Shown here in pieces: positions 41,421 through 52,262 of a stretch of DNA of 64,000 nucleotides (the stretch's first letter is position 1; each line of letters opens with the position of its first letter). The stretch is from Saccharopolyspora sp. NFXS83 (GTDB taxonomy: Bacteria; Actinomycetota; Actinomycetes; Mycobacteriales; Pseudonocardiaceae): positions 1 to 64,000 of the forward strand of contig NZ_JAPFGB010000024.1 of assembly GCF_026241095.1 (NCBI RefSeq). The letters are read 5' to 3'. A program made the translations under genes and the position numbers. Under the pieces are notes generated by a model. It made no database searches. It saw nothing but the letters and a program-made list of their open reading frames with translations, and was not told the origin of the DNA.

Positions 41421-42923
41421 TCAGGCCGGGTCGTGGAGGAGTCGTTTCAGGCGGGCCGTGATCGTGGGGCGGCGCCAGTCGTGGGTGGCCAGCAGGGTCA
41501 GCAGCACCTCGTGGACCTCGATGTCGTCGCTGCCCGCCGCGCCGTCGGCCAATCGCCACAGCAGTTCCGGGTCGCGCGCCGCCAGCACCGCGCCGCGCAA
41601 CCCGGTGATGAGGTCCTCCCGCTCGTCGCGGACCGCCGGTGCCTCCGACGAGGGCAGCAGCGCGCCGCGGTGCAGCTCCAGCGCCGAATTGAGCCGTCCC
41701 GCTCGCAACGCGGCGCGCAGGTCCAGGAAGTCGGCGTCGACGTCAGCGGCGAGCCGGTACGGCTTCGTGTGCACCACGTCGTGGCCCAGCTGCGTGCGCA
41801 GCCGGTGGATCTCCGCGCGCACCGTCACCGGATTGCCCTGCTCGCCGTGCAGCGCGAGGGCCAGCTGCTCGGCGTTCACCCCGTCCGGGCGCAACGCCAG
41901 CACCGCCAGCAGCTCGGCCCGGCGGGGGCTCAGCGACACCTCCCGGCCGCGCAGCTCGGCGACCGGGCGCGAGGTGAGGAAGCGCAGCCGCAACGTCGGA
42001 GCCCGCACCGGCGGCTCCGGTGCGGTGACCGCGGTGGCCTGCCGTGGCGCGCGCAGCAGGTAGCCGTCGTCCAGCGGCTCGATCAGGGCCTCCCGGCCAC
42101 CGAGCAGCAGCATCCCGTCCGGCCGGTCCAACTCGACCCGCTCCGGGAGCCCCAGGTCGCCCGGCTCGGCGGCGATCACCCTGCCCGACGAGCTCAGCAA
42201 CGCCCCCGGCTCACCGCGCAGCGAGCGCAGCACGTCGCGGTGCCGCTCCCGCAGGCGGTCGTCGCGCCGCGCCATCCAGTCCCGCAGGGTGCCCTCGACG
42301 AGCGTCGCCGCGGCCGAGACCAGCGCGGGCAGCGCGGGATGCATGGTGTGCAGCGGGCCGCTGAGATCGATCGCACCGAGGATCCGCCCCGTCTCCGGAT
42401 CGTGCACCGGGGACGCGGCGCAGGTCCACGAGTGGTAGCGGCGGACCAGGTGCTCGGCGGAGTGGATCTGCACCGCGCGGCCGGTGGCCAGCGTGGTGCC
42501 CATGGCGTTCGTGCCGATCGAGGACTCCGACCAGGTGGTTCCCTCGGCCAAGTGGACCCGGTCGGCCGCCCGGCACACGTTCGGATGGCCCTCGCGCCAC
42601 AGGATGTTCCCCTCGGCGTCGGTGACGATCATGATGTGCGTGGTGCCGTCCGCCGCGTCGAGCAGGGTGCGCCGCAGCAGCGGCACGCAGGCCGCCAGCG
42701 GGTGCGCCGCGCGGACCTCGGCGAGTCGGTCGGAGCCGAACACCACCGGTGGCTCCCACCGCTCCGGATCGACGCTGGCCGCCAGCGATCGGCGCCACGA
42801 CTCGAACACCACCGGGCGCGGCGCTTGCGGAGCGCGCTGGCCGGAGAGCACGGCGCTGTGCACCCGCCGGAGCAGGCGGGCGCGTTCCACCGGGTCGGCC
42901 GGTGCGTCGTCGGTGCGCTTCAT
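41421..42923 (-). CDS. GAF-domain transcriptional regulator (AcoR-like N-part, no AAA domain)
   Basis: A 500-residue regulator. The N-terminal part resembles AcoR-type activators: ESWRRSL near 40, a GAF domain about 75-225 (ILWREGHPNVCRAADRVHLAEGTTWSESSIGTNAMG is its core region) and the CAASPVHDPETGRILGAIDLSG stretch. The sigma-54 AAA domain is absent. Instead about 330-420 is a winged-helix output domain (LSPRRAELLAVLALRPDGVNAEQL, VTVRAEIHRLRTQLG). The ATG at 42923 is the family start. It is divergent from an aldehyde dehydrogenase gene, the common layout for this regulator in actinobacteria, and probably activates it. Confidence 0.82.
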   Translation of the reverse strand: MKRTDDAPADPVERARLLRRVHSAVLSGQRAPQAPRPVVFESWRRSLAASVDPERWEPPVVFGSDRLAEVRAAHPLAACVPLLRRTLLDAADGTTHIMIVTDAEGNILWREGHPNVCRAADRVHLAEGTTWSESSIGTNAMGTTLATGRAVQIHSAEHLVRRYHSWTCAASPVHDPETGRILGAIDLSGPLHTMHPALPALVSAAATLVEGTLRDWMARRDDRLRERHRDVLRSLRGEPGALLSSSGRVIAAEPGDLGLPERVELDRPDGMLLLGGREALIEPLDDGYLLRAPRQATAVTAPEPPVRAPTLRLRFLTSRPVAELRGREVSLSPRRAELLAVLALRPDGVNAEQLALALHGEQGNPVTVRAEIHRLRTQLGHDVVHTKPYRLAADVDADFLDLRAALRAGRLNSALELHRGALLPSSEAPAVRDEREDLITGLRGAVLAARDPELLWRLADGAAGSDDIEVHEVLLTLLATHDWRRPTITARLKRLLHDPA

Positions 42924-43374
42924 GACTCCGTACTCGCTGCGAGGACTGGGCGGCGCCACCCGCCGCCGGTGCGGGGCGGACGCGGAGTCCGCCGGAGACC
43001 TGCCGCAGCACTGCGTCGAACCGCCCTGACCAGGTGCGCGCATGCCCGGACGCCACGGTGAACCAGCGTCTTCTCCTCTCCAGCCGAGCGCGGAGCCTCG
43101 GCATCGCCGCGAAGCGGCAACGGCCCGGGTTCAAGATCCGGATCCGTTACGGTACCGAACGGTGCTGAAGCGCTCGCGTTCGGAAAGCCGCTCGGCCGGT
43201 GCAGCCGAGCGCGCCCGATCGGACCATCCTGGACCGTGACGCAGGCGACAGGCAAGCATGGTCACCCCGTTGTCGTCCGATCCCGCTCGCGTGCGGCGCA
43301 CCGGCAACGTCACTGCAACGTCGCCGTCCGTAGCTTCCCGACGACACCGCACAACGTCGTACGGGAGGCACCAG
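42924..43374. promoter_or_regulatory. Divergent control region of the GAF regulator and aldehyde dehydrogenase
   Basis: This 451-nt gap has no convincing gene. Near 43144-43162 an imperfect dyad is centred on CGGTACCG with CCGTT and AACGG flanks, a possible operator. No clear -35/-10 pair could be fixed. Confidence 0.35.
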
Positions 43375-44897
<1,523 letters not shown>

Positions 44898-44898
<1 letters not shown>

Positions 44899-45305
44899 TG
44901 GGCGACACGGACACGGGCACTCCCGCACGGGTGGCCGTGACGCCGGAGGCGGCGGAGCTGATCCGCCGCCTCCGCGCGCAACATGGCCCGGTGATGTTCC
45001 ACCAGTCCGGCGGGTGCTGCGACGGGAGCGCCCCGATGTGCTACCCGCAAGGCGAATTCCGCACCGGTGTCTCGGACGTGCACCTCGGCGATCTGGCCGT
45101 GGACGACGAGACGGGCACGCCGGACCCGGTGCCGATGTGGATGTCCGGTGCCCAGTTCGAGTACTGGAAGCACACCCACCTCACCATCGACGTGGTACCG
45201 GGGCGGGGGAGCGGTTTCTCCTTGGAGGCGCCCGAAGGCGTGCGCTTCCTGATCCGCTCCCGGCTGCTCACCGACGAGGAGTGGGCGGCGCTCGGCGGAA
45301 GCTGA
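44898..45305 (+). CDS. DUF779 protein
   Basis: A 135-residue protein of the DUF779 family. The conserved Cys-rich motif HQSGGCCDGSAPMCYP lies near residue 36 and could bind metal. MWMSGAQFEYWKHTHLTIDVVPGRGSGFSLE follows as the second block (split by turns). Its start overlaps the stop of the aldehyde dehydrogenase gene, so it is translated with it. The molecular role is not known; constant pairing with this ALDH class suggests it helps that enzyme. Confidence 0.9.
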
Positions 45306-45330
45306 TGCGACGCCGAACGATCTGCGTGCT

Positions 45331-45373
45331 GAACGGACCGTTCGTCCCGTCCGGTGGGACGAACGGTCCGTTC
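45331..45373. terminator. Bidirectional hairpin terminator
   Basis: A perfect 18-bp inverted repeat (45331-45348 and 45356-45373, loop GTCCGGT) lies between the convergent ends of the DUF779 gene and the hexosaminidase gene. It should stop transcription from both sides. Confidence 0.85.
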
Positions 45374-45383
45374 GCTCATGCGA

Positions 45384-46976
45384 TCACGGCCAGGGGATCT
45401 GCGGTGAGCGGGTGAATCCGATGCCCGCCGCCGTCCAGCGCGGTCCCTGCTCGGCGAGCCGGGTGCGGAACGACTCCCAGTCGTGCGTGGCCGCGGGCGA
45501 CCAGCCCAGCTCGGCGATGGCCGGGAGCCGCGGGAACGCCATCGTCTCCAGGTGCGCGGAGTTCTCCAGCGTCTCCGTCCACATCGGAGCCTCGACGCCG
45601 AGCACCGACTCGGCGGGCACGCCGGGGAGGTGGCTCGCCGGGTCCCAGCCGTACGCGTCGGCCACCTCGATGAAGGCCGCCCAGCTCAGGCCGAGCTCGG
45701 TGGACTCGTCGTACTTCATGTCCAGGTAAGACCGGTCCGCGGGCGACATCAGGATCTTGTTGCCGCGGGCGGCGGCAGCGGCGATCTCGGCGGCCTCCGC
45801 ACCCTCGACGCCCCAGTACTGCACGACCGAACCCGCCTGCGGCTCGGCCTTGGCGTACTCGTGCCAGCCCACGGCGGTCTTGCCGTACTTCTGCACGATC
45901 GGCAGCGCCCGGTCCATGAACGCCCGGTACTGCTCGTCGGTCGTCGCGTCCGCCTCGTCACCGCCGATGTGCAGGTACGGGCCGGGGGTGAGCTCCGCGA
46001 TCTGGCGGATCACGTCGTCCAGGAACTCGTAGGTGATGTCCTTGTCCACGCACAGCGAGCTGAATCCGACCTCGATGCCCGTGTACATCGGCGGCGCGAC
46101 GCCGTCGCAGTTGAGCTCCGCGTAGGAGGACAGCGCCGCGTTGGTGTGCCCGGGCGTGTCGATCTCCGGGATGATCGTGACGTGCCGGGACTCCGCGTAG
46201 GCGACGATCTCGGAGTACTCCTGCTGGGTGTAGAACCCGCCCGGTCCGCCGCCGACGGAGGTGCTGCCGCCGTGCTCGGTGAGGCGCGGCCAGTCGTTGA
46301 TCTGGATCCGCCAGCCCTGGTCGTCGCTCAGGTGCAGGCGCAGGAAGTTCATCTTGTAGAGCGCGATCTGATCGATGTAGCGCTTGACCTGCTCGACGTC
46401 GAAGAAGTGCCGGGCCACGTCGAGCCCGGCGGCGCGATGCTCGTAGCGGGGCCGGTCGGTGATCTCGCCGCCGGGCACCGTCCACGGCCCCGGCTGGGCC
46501 TGCGGGCTCTCGATCGCCGCGGGCAGCAGCTGGCGCAGCGTCTGCACGCCGTGGAACAACCCTTCGGCCGCACCGGCGTGCAGGGTCAGGGCATCGCCGG
46601 TGACCTCGAGCCGGTATCCGGCGGGCCCGAGCGCGGCATCGTCGAGGCGCAGCGCGACATCGCCTTCGCCGCCTTCGGCGACGGGCAGCGGGAATCCGGT
46701 CGAGGGGCGCAGCACTCCGGCCAGGTAGTCGGCCACTTCGTTCGCGCCCGGATCAGCGGTGATCGCGCTCTCGGCCGTCAGCGCGAACTCGACGCCGGGC
46801 GCTTCCCGGACGGTTTCCGGCGCTGGGATGACCTGGTGCAGCGGCGATTCCGGTGCGGCGGTCGCCGCGGGCGCGATCGTGCTCAGCGCTCCGGCGGTGA
46901 GCACACCGGTCAGCAGTGCGGCCGTCGCGGCGCGGACCCGGCGCGCGCGTGCAGGCCGTGCGGAGGTGAGGGGCAT
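45384..46976 (-). CDS. Secreted beta-N-acetylhexosaminidase (GH20)
   Basis: A 530-residue exported enzyme that removes terminal N-acetylglucosamine from chitin-type or glycan chains. Residues 1-41 form a signal peptide with a twin-Arg-containing basic start (ARRVRAATAALL) ending ATAA. The GH20b domain is about 45-170 and the barrel about 175-520. The catalytic Asp-Glu pair is in PYLHIGGDEADAT. KMNFLRLHLSDDQGWRI and IIPEIDTPGHTNAAL are family blocks, and VQYWGVEG holds a substrate Trp. A DasR-like site lies 32-47 nt upstream, so N-acetylglucosamine control is likely. Confidence 0.93.
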   Translation of the reverse strand: MPLTSARPARARRVRAATAALLTGVLTAGALSTIAPAATAAPESPLHQVIPAPETVREAPGVEFALTAESAITADPGANEVADYLAGVLRPSTGFPLPVAEGGEGDVALRLDDAALGPAGYRLEVTGDALTLHAGAAEGLFHGVQTLRQLLPAAIESPQAQPGPWTVPGGEITDRPRYEHRAAGLDVARHFFDVEQVKRYIDQIALYKMNFLRLHLSDDQGWRIQINDWPRLTEHGGSTSVGGGPGGFYTQQEYSEIVAYAESRHVTIIPEIDTPGHTNAALSSYAELNCDGVAPPMYTGIEVGFSSLCVDKDITYEFLDDVIRQIAELTPGPYLHIGGDEADATTDEQYRAFMDRALPIVQKYGKTAVGWHEYAKAEPQAGSVVQYWGVEGAEAAEIAAAAARGNKILMSPADRSYLDMKYDESTELGLSWAAFIEVADAYGWDPASHLPGVPAESVLGVEAPMWTETLENSAHLETMAFPRLPAIAELGWSPAATHDWESFRTRLAEQGPRWTAAGIGFTRSPQIPWP

Positions 46977-47007
46977 GGGGCTCGCTCCCGGTAGGGGACG
47001 TGGTCAT

Positions 47008-47023
47008 AAAGGTATAGACCACG
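47008..47023. promoter_or_regulatory. DasR-responsive element (dre-like)
   Basis: AAAGGTATAGACCACG fits the DasR consensus ACTGGTCTAGACCACT well in its core (AGGTATAGACCA against TGGTCTAGACCA). It sits about 32 nt upstream of the hexosaminidase ATG. DasR is the GntR repressor of chitin and GlcNAc use in actinomycetes, so this location is functionally coherent. Confidence 0.7.
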
Positions 47024-47097
47024 CGTCCCGCTCAGGCAGCGCCCGAACGGACGTATCGGGCGCCGCTCGCAGATCCCGCCCCGCCCCGCGGCGGCCG

Positions 47098-48969
47098 TCA
47101 GCGGTCGCCGCGCAGCGCCGCTCGCAGGTCCTCCAGCACCGCCGGGTCCTCGATCGTCGACGGCACCTTAGTCTCCCCGGAATCGGCGATCTCCCGCATC
47201 GACTTGCGCAACACCTTGCCGGAGCGGGTCTTCGGGAGGCCGTCGACCACGTCGACGTCGCGGAACGCCGCGACCGGTCCGATCTGGTCCCGCACCGCGG
47301 CGACCAGCTCCGCGCGCAACGCGTCCGGATCCGCCTCCACCCCGGACTTGAGCACCACGAAACCGCGCGGCACCTGGCCCTTGAGCTCGTCGTGCACACC
47401 GATCACGGCGCACTCCGCGACCGCCGGGTGCGTCGCCAGCACCGCCTCCATCGACCCCGTCGAGAGCCGGTGGCCGGCCACGTTGATCACGTCGTCGGTG
47501 CGGCCCATGACGAACACGTAGCCGTCCTCGTCGACGTGCCCGCTGTCGCCGGTGAGGTAGTAACCCGGATAGCGGGACAGGTACGACTCGCGGAACCGCT
47601 CGTGATCGCCCCACAGCGTCGGCAGCATGCCCGGCGGCAGCGGCTGCTTGATGCAGATCGCGCCGTCGGATCCGGGCGGCAGCTCCTCACCGGCCTGGTC
47701 CAGCACCCGCACGTCGAACCCCGGTACCGGGACCGTCGGTGAACCCGGCTTGATCGGCATCGGCTCCAGCCCGCGCAGGTTCGCGCAGATCGGCCACCCC
47801 GTCTCGGTCTGCCACCAGTGGTCCACCACCGGCACCTCCAGCGTGCGCACCGCCCACTGGTAGGTCTCCGGATCGAGCCGCTCGCCCGCCAGGAACAACG
47901 TCCGCAGGCCGGAGATGTCGTAGCGGGCGAGCTCGGCCGCCTCGTGGTCCACCCGCTTGATCGCCCGGAAGGCGGTGGGGGCGGTGAACAGCGCCTTCAC
48001 GCCGTGCTCGGCGATGACCCGCCAGAACGCGCCCGCGTCCGGGGTGCCCACCGGTTTGCCTTCGTAGACCACCGTCGTGGCCCCGGCCAGCAGCGGCCCG
48101 TAGACGATGTAGGAGTGCCCGACGACCCAGCCCACGTCGGAGGCGGTCCAGAACACCTCGCCGGGGCCGATGTCGTAGATCGCGCTCATCGACCAGCGCA
48201 ACGCCACGGCGTGGCCGCCGTTGTCGCGCACCACGCCCTTCGGGCGGCCGGTCGTGCCGGAGGTGTAGAGCACGTACAGCGGATCGGTCGCCGCGACCGG
48301 CACGCAATCGGTGGGCTCCGCCGCGGCGAGCTCCTCGGCCGCGTCCGCCTCGCCGGGGCCGAGCTCGGCGCGGACCTGGTCCCGCTGGAAGATCAGCACG
48401 CCGCCTTCCGGCCGGTGCTCGGCGAGCCGCAGCGCCTCGTCGACGATCGGCTTGTACTCGACCACCCGGTTCGGTTCGAGGCCGCAGGACGCGGCCACCA
48501 GCACCGTCGGCCGGGCGTCGTCGATCCGCGCGGCGAGCTCCTTGGGCGCGAAGCCGCCGAAGACCACCGAGTGCACCGCGCCGATCCGCGCGCACGCCAG
48601 CATCACCACCAGCGCTTCCGGGATCATCGGCAGGTACACGATCACCCGGTCGCCCTTGCCCACCCCGCGTGCCCGCAGCGCTCCCGCGAACCGGGACACC
48701 CGGTCCAGCAGTTCGCGGTAGGTCCACCGGGACACCTGCCCGGTCATCGCCGAATCCCAGATCACCGCGTCCTGGTCGCCGCGCCCGTCGCGGACGTGCC
48801 GGTCGAGCGCGTTGAAGCAGGTGTTGAGCACTCCGTCCGGGAACCACCGGCCGGAGTCGTCCAGGGCCCTGGACGGGGCTCGGTCCCAGTCGACGGCCGC
48901 CGCGGCGTCCAGCCAGAACCCCTCGGGGTCCGTGCGGCTGCGCTGGTAGGCGTCGGCGTAGGCACCCAT
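47098..48969 (-). CDS. prpE: Propionyl-CoA synthetase
   Basis: A 623-residue acyl-CoA synthetase of the Acs family. It aligns along its full length with PrpE: YQRSRTDPEGFW start, VIVYLPMIPEALVVMLACARIGAVHSVVFGG core (two blocks), YVLYTSGTTGRPKGVVRD (A3), DVGWVVGHSYIVYGPLL, DHWWQTETGWPI (A5) and the catalytic Lys in LPKTRSGKVLRKS. It makes propionyl-CoA from propionate and ATP; acetate may also be used. ATG 48969 is preferred over 48975 because GGAGG lies 8 nt before it. No other propionate gene is adjacent. Confidence 0.9.
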   Translation of the reverse strand: MGAYADAYQRSRTDPEGFWLDAAAAVDWDRAPSRALDDSGRWFPDGVLNTCFNALDRHVRDGRGDQDAVIWDSAMTGQVSRWTYRELLDRVSRFAGALRARGVGKGDRVIVYLPMIPEALVVMLACARIGAVHSVVFGGFAPKELAARIDDARPTVLVAASCGLEPNRVVEYKPIVDEALRLAEHRPEGGVLIFQRDQVRAELGPGEADAAEELAAAEPTDCVPVAATDPLYVLYTSGTTGRPKGVVRDNGGHAVALRWSMSAIYDIGPGEVFWTASDVGWVVGHSYIVYGPLLAGATTVVYEGKPVGTPDAGAFWRVIAEHGVKALFTAPTAFRAIKRVDHEAAELARYDISGLRTLFLAGERLDPETYQWAVRTLEVPVVDHWWQTETGWPICANLRGLEPMPIKPGSPTVPVPGFDVRVLDQAGEELPPGSDGAICIKQPLPPGMLPTLWGDHERFRESYLSRYPGYYLTGDSGHVDEDGYVFVMGRTDDVINVAGHRLSTGSMEAVLATHPAVAECAVIGVHDELKGQVPRGFVVLKSGVEADPDALRAELVAAVRDQIGPVAAFRDVDVVDGLPKTRSGKVLRKSMREIADSGETKVPSTIEDPAVLEDLRAALRGDR

Positions 48970-49366
48970 GGTCATGACCTCCCGCTGGCGGTGTCGACGA
49001 GCCTCAGAGTCCTACCTGACGGCGGGCGTTCGCGCCAGCATCCGCGCCGCGCGGGCCCGGGGGCGTGCTCCGTCCCGCGCCGAACCGTACGACAGTCCAC
49101 AATGGGCGATCGGCGGGCCGGCCGGTTTCCGCCGCAACAACACGATGATCGTCGGATTCGCGACGAGCGGTCGGTTCGGTTTCTGCCGCGCCGAACCCGC
49201 GCACTTTCAAGATCATCCGCTCGTCGGTGCGGTCCTTCCGCTGGGCGCACCCCCGTCGAATTCGGGGGAACGTGCGGTCATGGGGCGAACACAATGCGTG
49301 GGTGGGGAGGCGGCCGGATAACGCGCACCGCGGCCCGGCCGACAACCGTGATGGAGGTGTCAAGCA
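48970..49366. other. Divergent gap, no gene seen
   Basis: The 397 nt between prpE and the small ORF at 49367 are moderately GC-rich with no supported ORF. A GATGATCGTCGG stretch and several GGCCGG dyads are present, and promoters for both sides should lie here. Confidence 0.35.
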
Positions 49367-49594
49367 TTGATCAGCGTGGAAACGACCTACCGGGACGGCA
49401 TCGTGGACGATGATGCCGAGACGGCGGAACTGCCCACCACTCCGTGCAGCGTGGTGTGGAGCGGCGGTCACTCGTTCGTCCTCGAAGGCGCGGGCGGGCG
49501 CGCCCGCTGGGCGGGCGTCGACGACCGCGGCCGGGCCCGCTTCCTCACCGACGCGGAACTGCAGCGCCGTGGCTGGAGCCACAACCGCGGCTGA
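49367..49594 (+). CDS. Small hypothetical protein (75 aa)
   Basis: I do not recognise a family. The 75-residue protein begins at TTG with GGAGGT 8 to 9 nt upstream. The mid part (SVVWSGGHSFVLEGAGGRARWAGVD) looks like a small beta sheet, and the tail AELQRRGWSHNRG is basic. It lies 143 nt before the pgsA-like gene on the same strand and might be co-transcribed. Its function is unknown. Confidence 0.5.
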   Translation: MISVETTYRDGIVDDDAETAELPTTPCSVVWSGGHSFVLEGAGGRARWAGVDDRGRARFLTDAELQRRGWSHNRG

Positions 49595-49737
49595 CCGGTC
49601 CGCCCACCCCCGGCCGCTCCGGCCACCGCAAGGGGGGTGTGGCACCCTGATCCGAGTGGGCGCCCGAGGCGCCCGAAACCCGCAGGCGCAGGTGAGCGCT
49701 TCGCGGTGGATCGACAACCGTGTCAGGGAGGGCTGTG

Positions 49738-50568
49738 GTGCAGGACGCCGACGGCACCACGGCCGGAGCCAAAGGCCGAGGTGGAGCGGGCGATCCCACG
49801 TCCCCGGAACCGGCGGGCTCCAGCAAGGCCGAACACGACGAACCGGACCGGGGCGCGGATGCCCCGGATCGGTCGTCGCAGTCCGCGGAACCCGCCCGGG
49901 CCGCTGAGCAACCGGAGCCCGGCGCGGAGAGCCCGGCAGCGGGCTCGTCGCCGGATCCCGGCATGGCCCGGATCAAGGAAGTCGCCGCCAGCGTCTGGGA
50001 CGATCCTTGGCTGACGTGGCCGAACCTGCTGAGCCTGGTGCGGCTCGCCGGCGTCCCCCTGTTCCTGTGGCTGCTGCTCGGGCCGCAATCCGACCTGCTC
50101 GCGCTGCTCGTGCTGGTCGTCAGCGGCGCCACCGACTGGCTCGACGGCAAGCTCGCCCGCTGGCTCGACCAGTACAGCCGCGTGGGCGAACTGCTGGACC
50201 CCGCGGCCGACCGGCTCTACATCGTCGCGACGCTGGTCGCCTTCGTGCTCCGCGACGTGATCCCCTGGTGGGCCGCCGCGGCGCTGATCGGCCGCGACGT
50301 CGTGCTCACGCTGTGCCTGCCGGTGCTGCGCTGGCACGGTTTCGAACCGCCGGAGGTGCACTACCTCGGCAAGGCCGCGACGTTCTGCCTGATGTACGCG
50401 TTCCCGCTGTTGCTGCTGGTGCAGGAGGACTTCGCCTTCGAGGGCGTCGTGCGTCCGGTGGCCTACGCCTTCACCTGCTGGGGCGGTGTGCTGTACGTGT
50501 GGGCGGGTGTGCTGTACCTGATGCAGGTCATCGCCGCCGTGCGCGCCGCGCGGTCCCGCCCGGCCTGA
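49738..50568 (+). CDS. CDP-alcohol phosphatidyltransferase (PgsA2-like)
   Basis: A 276-residue phospholipid enzyme. The first 75 residues are a disordered Ala/Pro/Glu tail. About five to six membrane helices follow. The family signature Dx2DGx2ARx8Gx3Dx3D is complete: DWLDGKLARWLDQYSRVGELLDPAAD spans it (split: DWLDGKLAR, then GELLDPAAD). It transfers a phosphatidyl group from CDP-diacylglycerol to an alcohol. Its place just before gcvH-garA is that of pgsA2 (Rv1822) in Mycobacterium tuberculosis. The acceptor alcohol is not known. GGGAGGG lies 5 nt before GTG 49738. Confidence 0.85.
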   Translation: MQDADGTTAGAKGRGGAGDPTSPEPAGSSKAEHDEPDRGADAPDRSSQSAEPARAAEQPEPGAESPAAGSSPDPGMARIKEVAASVWDDPWLTWPNLLSLVRLAGVPLFLWLLLGPQSDLLALLVLVVSGATDWLDGKLARWLDQYSRVGELLDPAADRLYIVATLVAFVLRDVIPWWAAAALIGRDVVLTLCLPVLRWHGFEPPEVHYLGKAATFCLMYAFPLLLLVQEDFAFEGVVRPVAYAFTCWGGVLYVWAGVLYLMQVIAAVRAARSRPA

Positions 50569-50754
50569 CGCCCGCGCCTTCCTCGCCGAGCGGTCCGGCG
50601 GGGGAGTCCGGTGCCGTGTCGATCACGGCGTGCCCATCTTGCGGCCGAAAGCGGCCGCGACCTACGCTCGCTTGGCCCGTCGCGATCACCGCGCGCGGGT
50701 GCGGTGGCGCACTCGGCCCCCGCTCCACGGCTCGACGAGGAAGGCGGGACCCCA

Positions 50755-51138
50755 GTGGCCCCGGACGGGATCAAGTACACCCAGGAGCACGAGTGGGTGC
50801 TGCGCACCGGCGCGGACACGGTGCGCGTCGGGATCACCGACTACGCCCAGCAGCAGCTCGGCGACGTCGTGTTCGTGCAGCTGCCCGACGTGGGGGAGAC
50901 CGTCGAAGCCGGGGGTGGCATCGGCGAGGTCGAGTCGACCAAGAGCGTCTCCGACATCTACGCGCCCGTGGCCGGTGAGATCGTGGCCCGCAACGAGCAG
51001 CTCGACGAGCAGCCCGAGCTGGTCAACTCGGCACCGTTCGGCGACGGCTGGATGATCGAGATCAAGCTCGCCGACCCGGCCGCGCCCGACGGCCTGCTCG
51101 AGGAAAGCGACTACCAAGGCCTCATCGACCAGGGATGA
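50755..51138 (+). CDS. gcvH: Glycine cleavage system H protein
   Basis: A 127-residue lipoyl carrier of the glycine cleavage complex. It moves the aminomethyl group between GcvP, GcvT and the lipoamide dehydrogenase. The lipoyl Lys is K63 in EVESTKSVSDI. The opening YTQEHEWVLRTG and VFVQLPDVGETV are typical. GTG 50755 follows AGGAAGGCGGG. It lies in the conserved pgsA2-gcvH-garA block, 2.9 kb before gcvP; gcvT is not in the window. Confidence 0.96.
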   Translation: MAPDGIKYTQEHEWVLRTGADTVRVGITDYAQQQLGDVVFVQLPDVGETVEAGGGIGEVESTKSVSDIYAPVAGEIVARNEQLDEQPELVNSAPFGDGWMIEIKLADPAAPDGLLEESDYQGLIDQG

Positions 51139-51253
51139 TCGTTGATCTCGGGTTCGCAGGCGGCTTGAGGTGGGAGTCCCGCGTCTGCGACCTGGGGCGG
51201 CACGGTACGTTTGAACGCACTTGCACGACCCATCCGCGCAGAGGAGAGCTCAG

Positions 51254-51712
51254 GTGAGCCAGAACGACGGGCCCGGCGGCGTTCCGCCGGAGCAGTCACC
51301 GGAGACCACCTCGGTCTTCAGGCCGTTCCTCTCGGAGCCGGAGAGCACCGAGAGTGCGACCCCGGAGCCAGCGGCCTCCGGGGTCGATGCGCTGCCCGCC
51401 GGGGCTGCCCTGCTGGTGGTCAAGCGCGGCCCGAACGCCGGGTCGCGGTTCCTGCTCGATCGGGAGACCACCAGCTCCGGACGCCACCCGGACAGCGACA
51501 TCTTCCTCGACGACGTGACGGTGTCCCGTCGGCACGCCGAGTTCAGGCGAGAGGGCAATGACTTCGTCGTCGTCGACGTCGGCAGCCTCAACGGCACCTA
51601 CGTCAACCGGGAACCGGTGGACACCTCGGTGCTCGCCAACGGTGACGAGGTTCAGATCGGGAAGTTCCGGTTGGTGTTCCTGACCGGTCCGATCGAGGGC
51701 CAGGGCCGCTGA
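51254..51712 (+). CDS. garA: FHA-domain metabolic regulator GarA/OdhI
   Basis: A 152-residue forkhead-associated protein that binds and controls 2-oxoglutarate dehydrogenase and glutamate metabolism enzymes. The N-terminal phosphorylation motif ETTSVF is at 17-22, with the two Thr (18, 19) that PknB and PknG modify in relatives. The FHA domain is about 52-145: G76-R77, S91-R-R-H94 and N113-G-T are the phosphothreonine-binding residues. GTG 51254 follows GAGGAG. When its own Thr is phosphorylated the FHA domain binds it and the protein is switched off, as known for OdhI/GarA. It follows gcvH by 115 nt. Confidence 0.95.
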   Translation: MSQNDGPGGVPPEQSPETTSVFRPFLSEPESTESATPEPAASGVDALPAGAALLVVKRGPNAGSRFLLDRETTSSGRHPDSDIFLDDVTVSRRHAEFRREGNDFVVVDVGSLNGTYVNREPVDTSVLANGDEVQIGKFRLVFLTGPIEGQGR

Positions 51713-52262
51713 GCCGAGCGTTCCGCGTACCGAGCGCATCGGGGCGGCGCCTTGCGGCGTCGCCCCGATCGTGCTCGGCGGGGATCGCAACCCGGTCCGC
51801 CGCACGGCCGATGATCTTCACGGCCGCTCGGCGCCGCCGGAGCGCGGTGATGTTGCGAGGTGCTTTCCGCAGCGCGCAACGGCTTCTGCGGATGGCGGTG
51901 CGGTGTATCGTGGCGTTGGGCATCGTTCGCGTCGGGAGCGGTCGGAGTCCCTCATCGGACGGGCCGGTCGGCGCAGCCGCGCGGGCCCTCTCCGTGAGGA
52001 ACCTCCGGGCGTTCGCGGAAGGCAGCGGCGGCGTCAGAAATCGCCTCGGACCGATGTGCGGACCGAGTCGGACAAGGGAATGCCGGGTATCGGCGATCGG
52101 TCGGTACGAGGCCGTGAACGGGCCGGAAGAGCCGTCCACCGAGCGGGAAATCCGGGCGGAGGCGATGGCCACCGCCGTATCGCGGGTAGCGTCAGAGGCG
52201 TCGGTGCGCGATCCTCGACCAAGGATGTCACGCTTCGGCGCGCTGGAGGAGGCGATGAGACG
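51713..52262. other. Long gap where ftsR is expected
   Basis: In mycobacteria an FtsR-type MerR gene (Rv1828) lies between garA and the nuclease gene. Here 550 nt hold no ORF resembling it. A hairpin ATCGGGGC...GCCCCGAT near 51738-51770 should terminate garA. The rest must carry the promoter of the next gene. No remnant of a MerR domain is readable in any frame. Confidence 0.5.
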
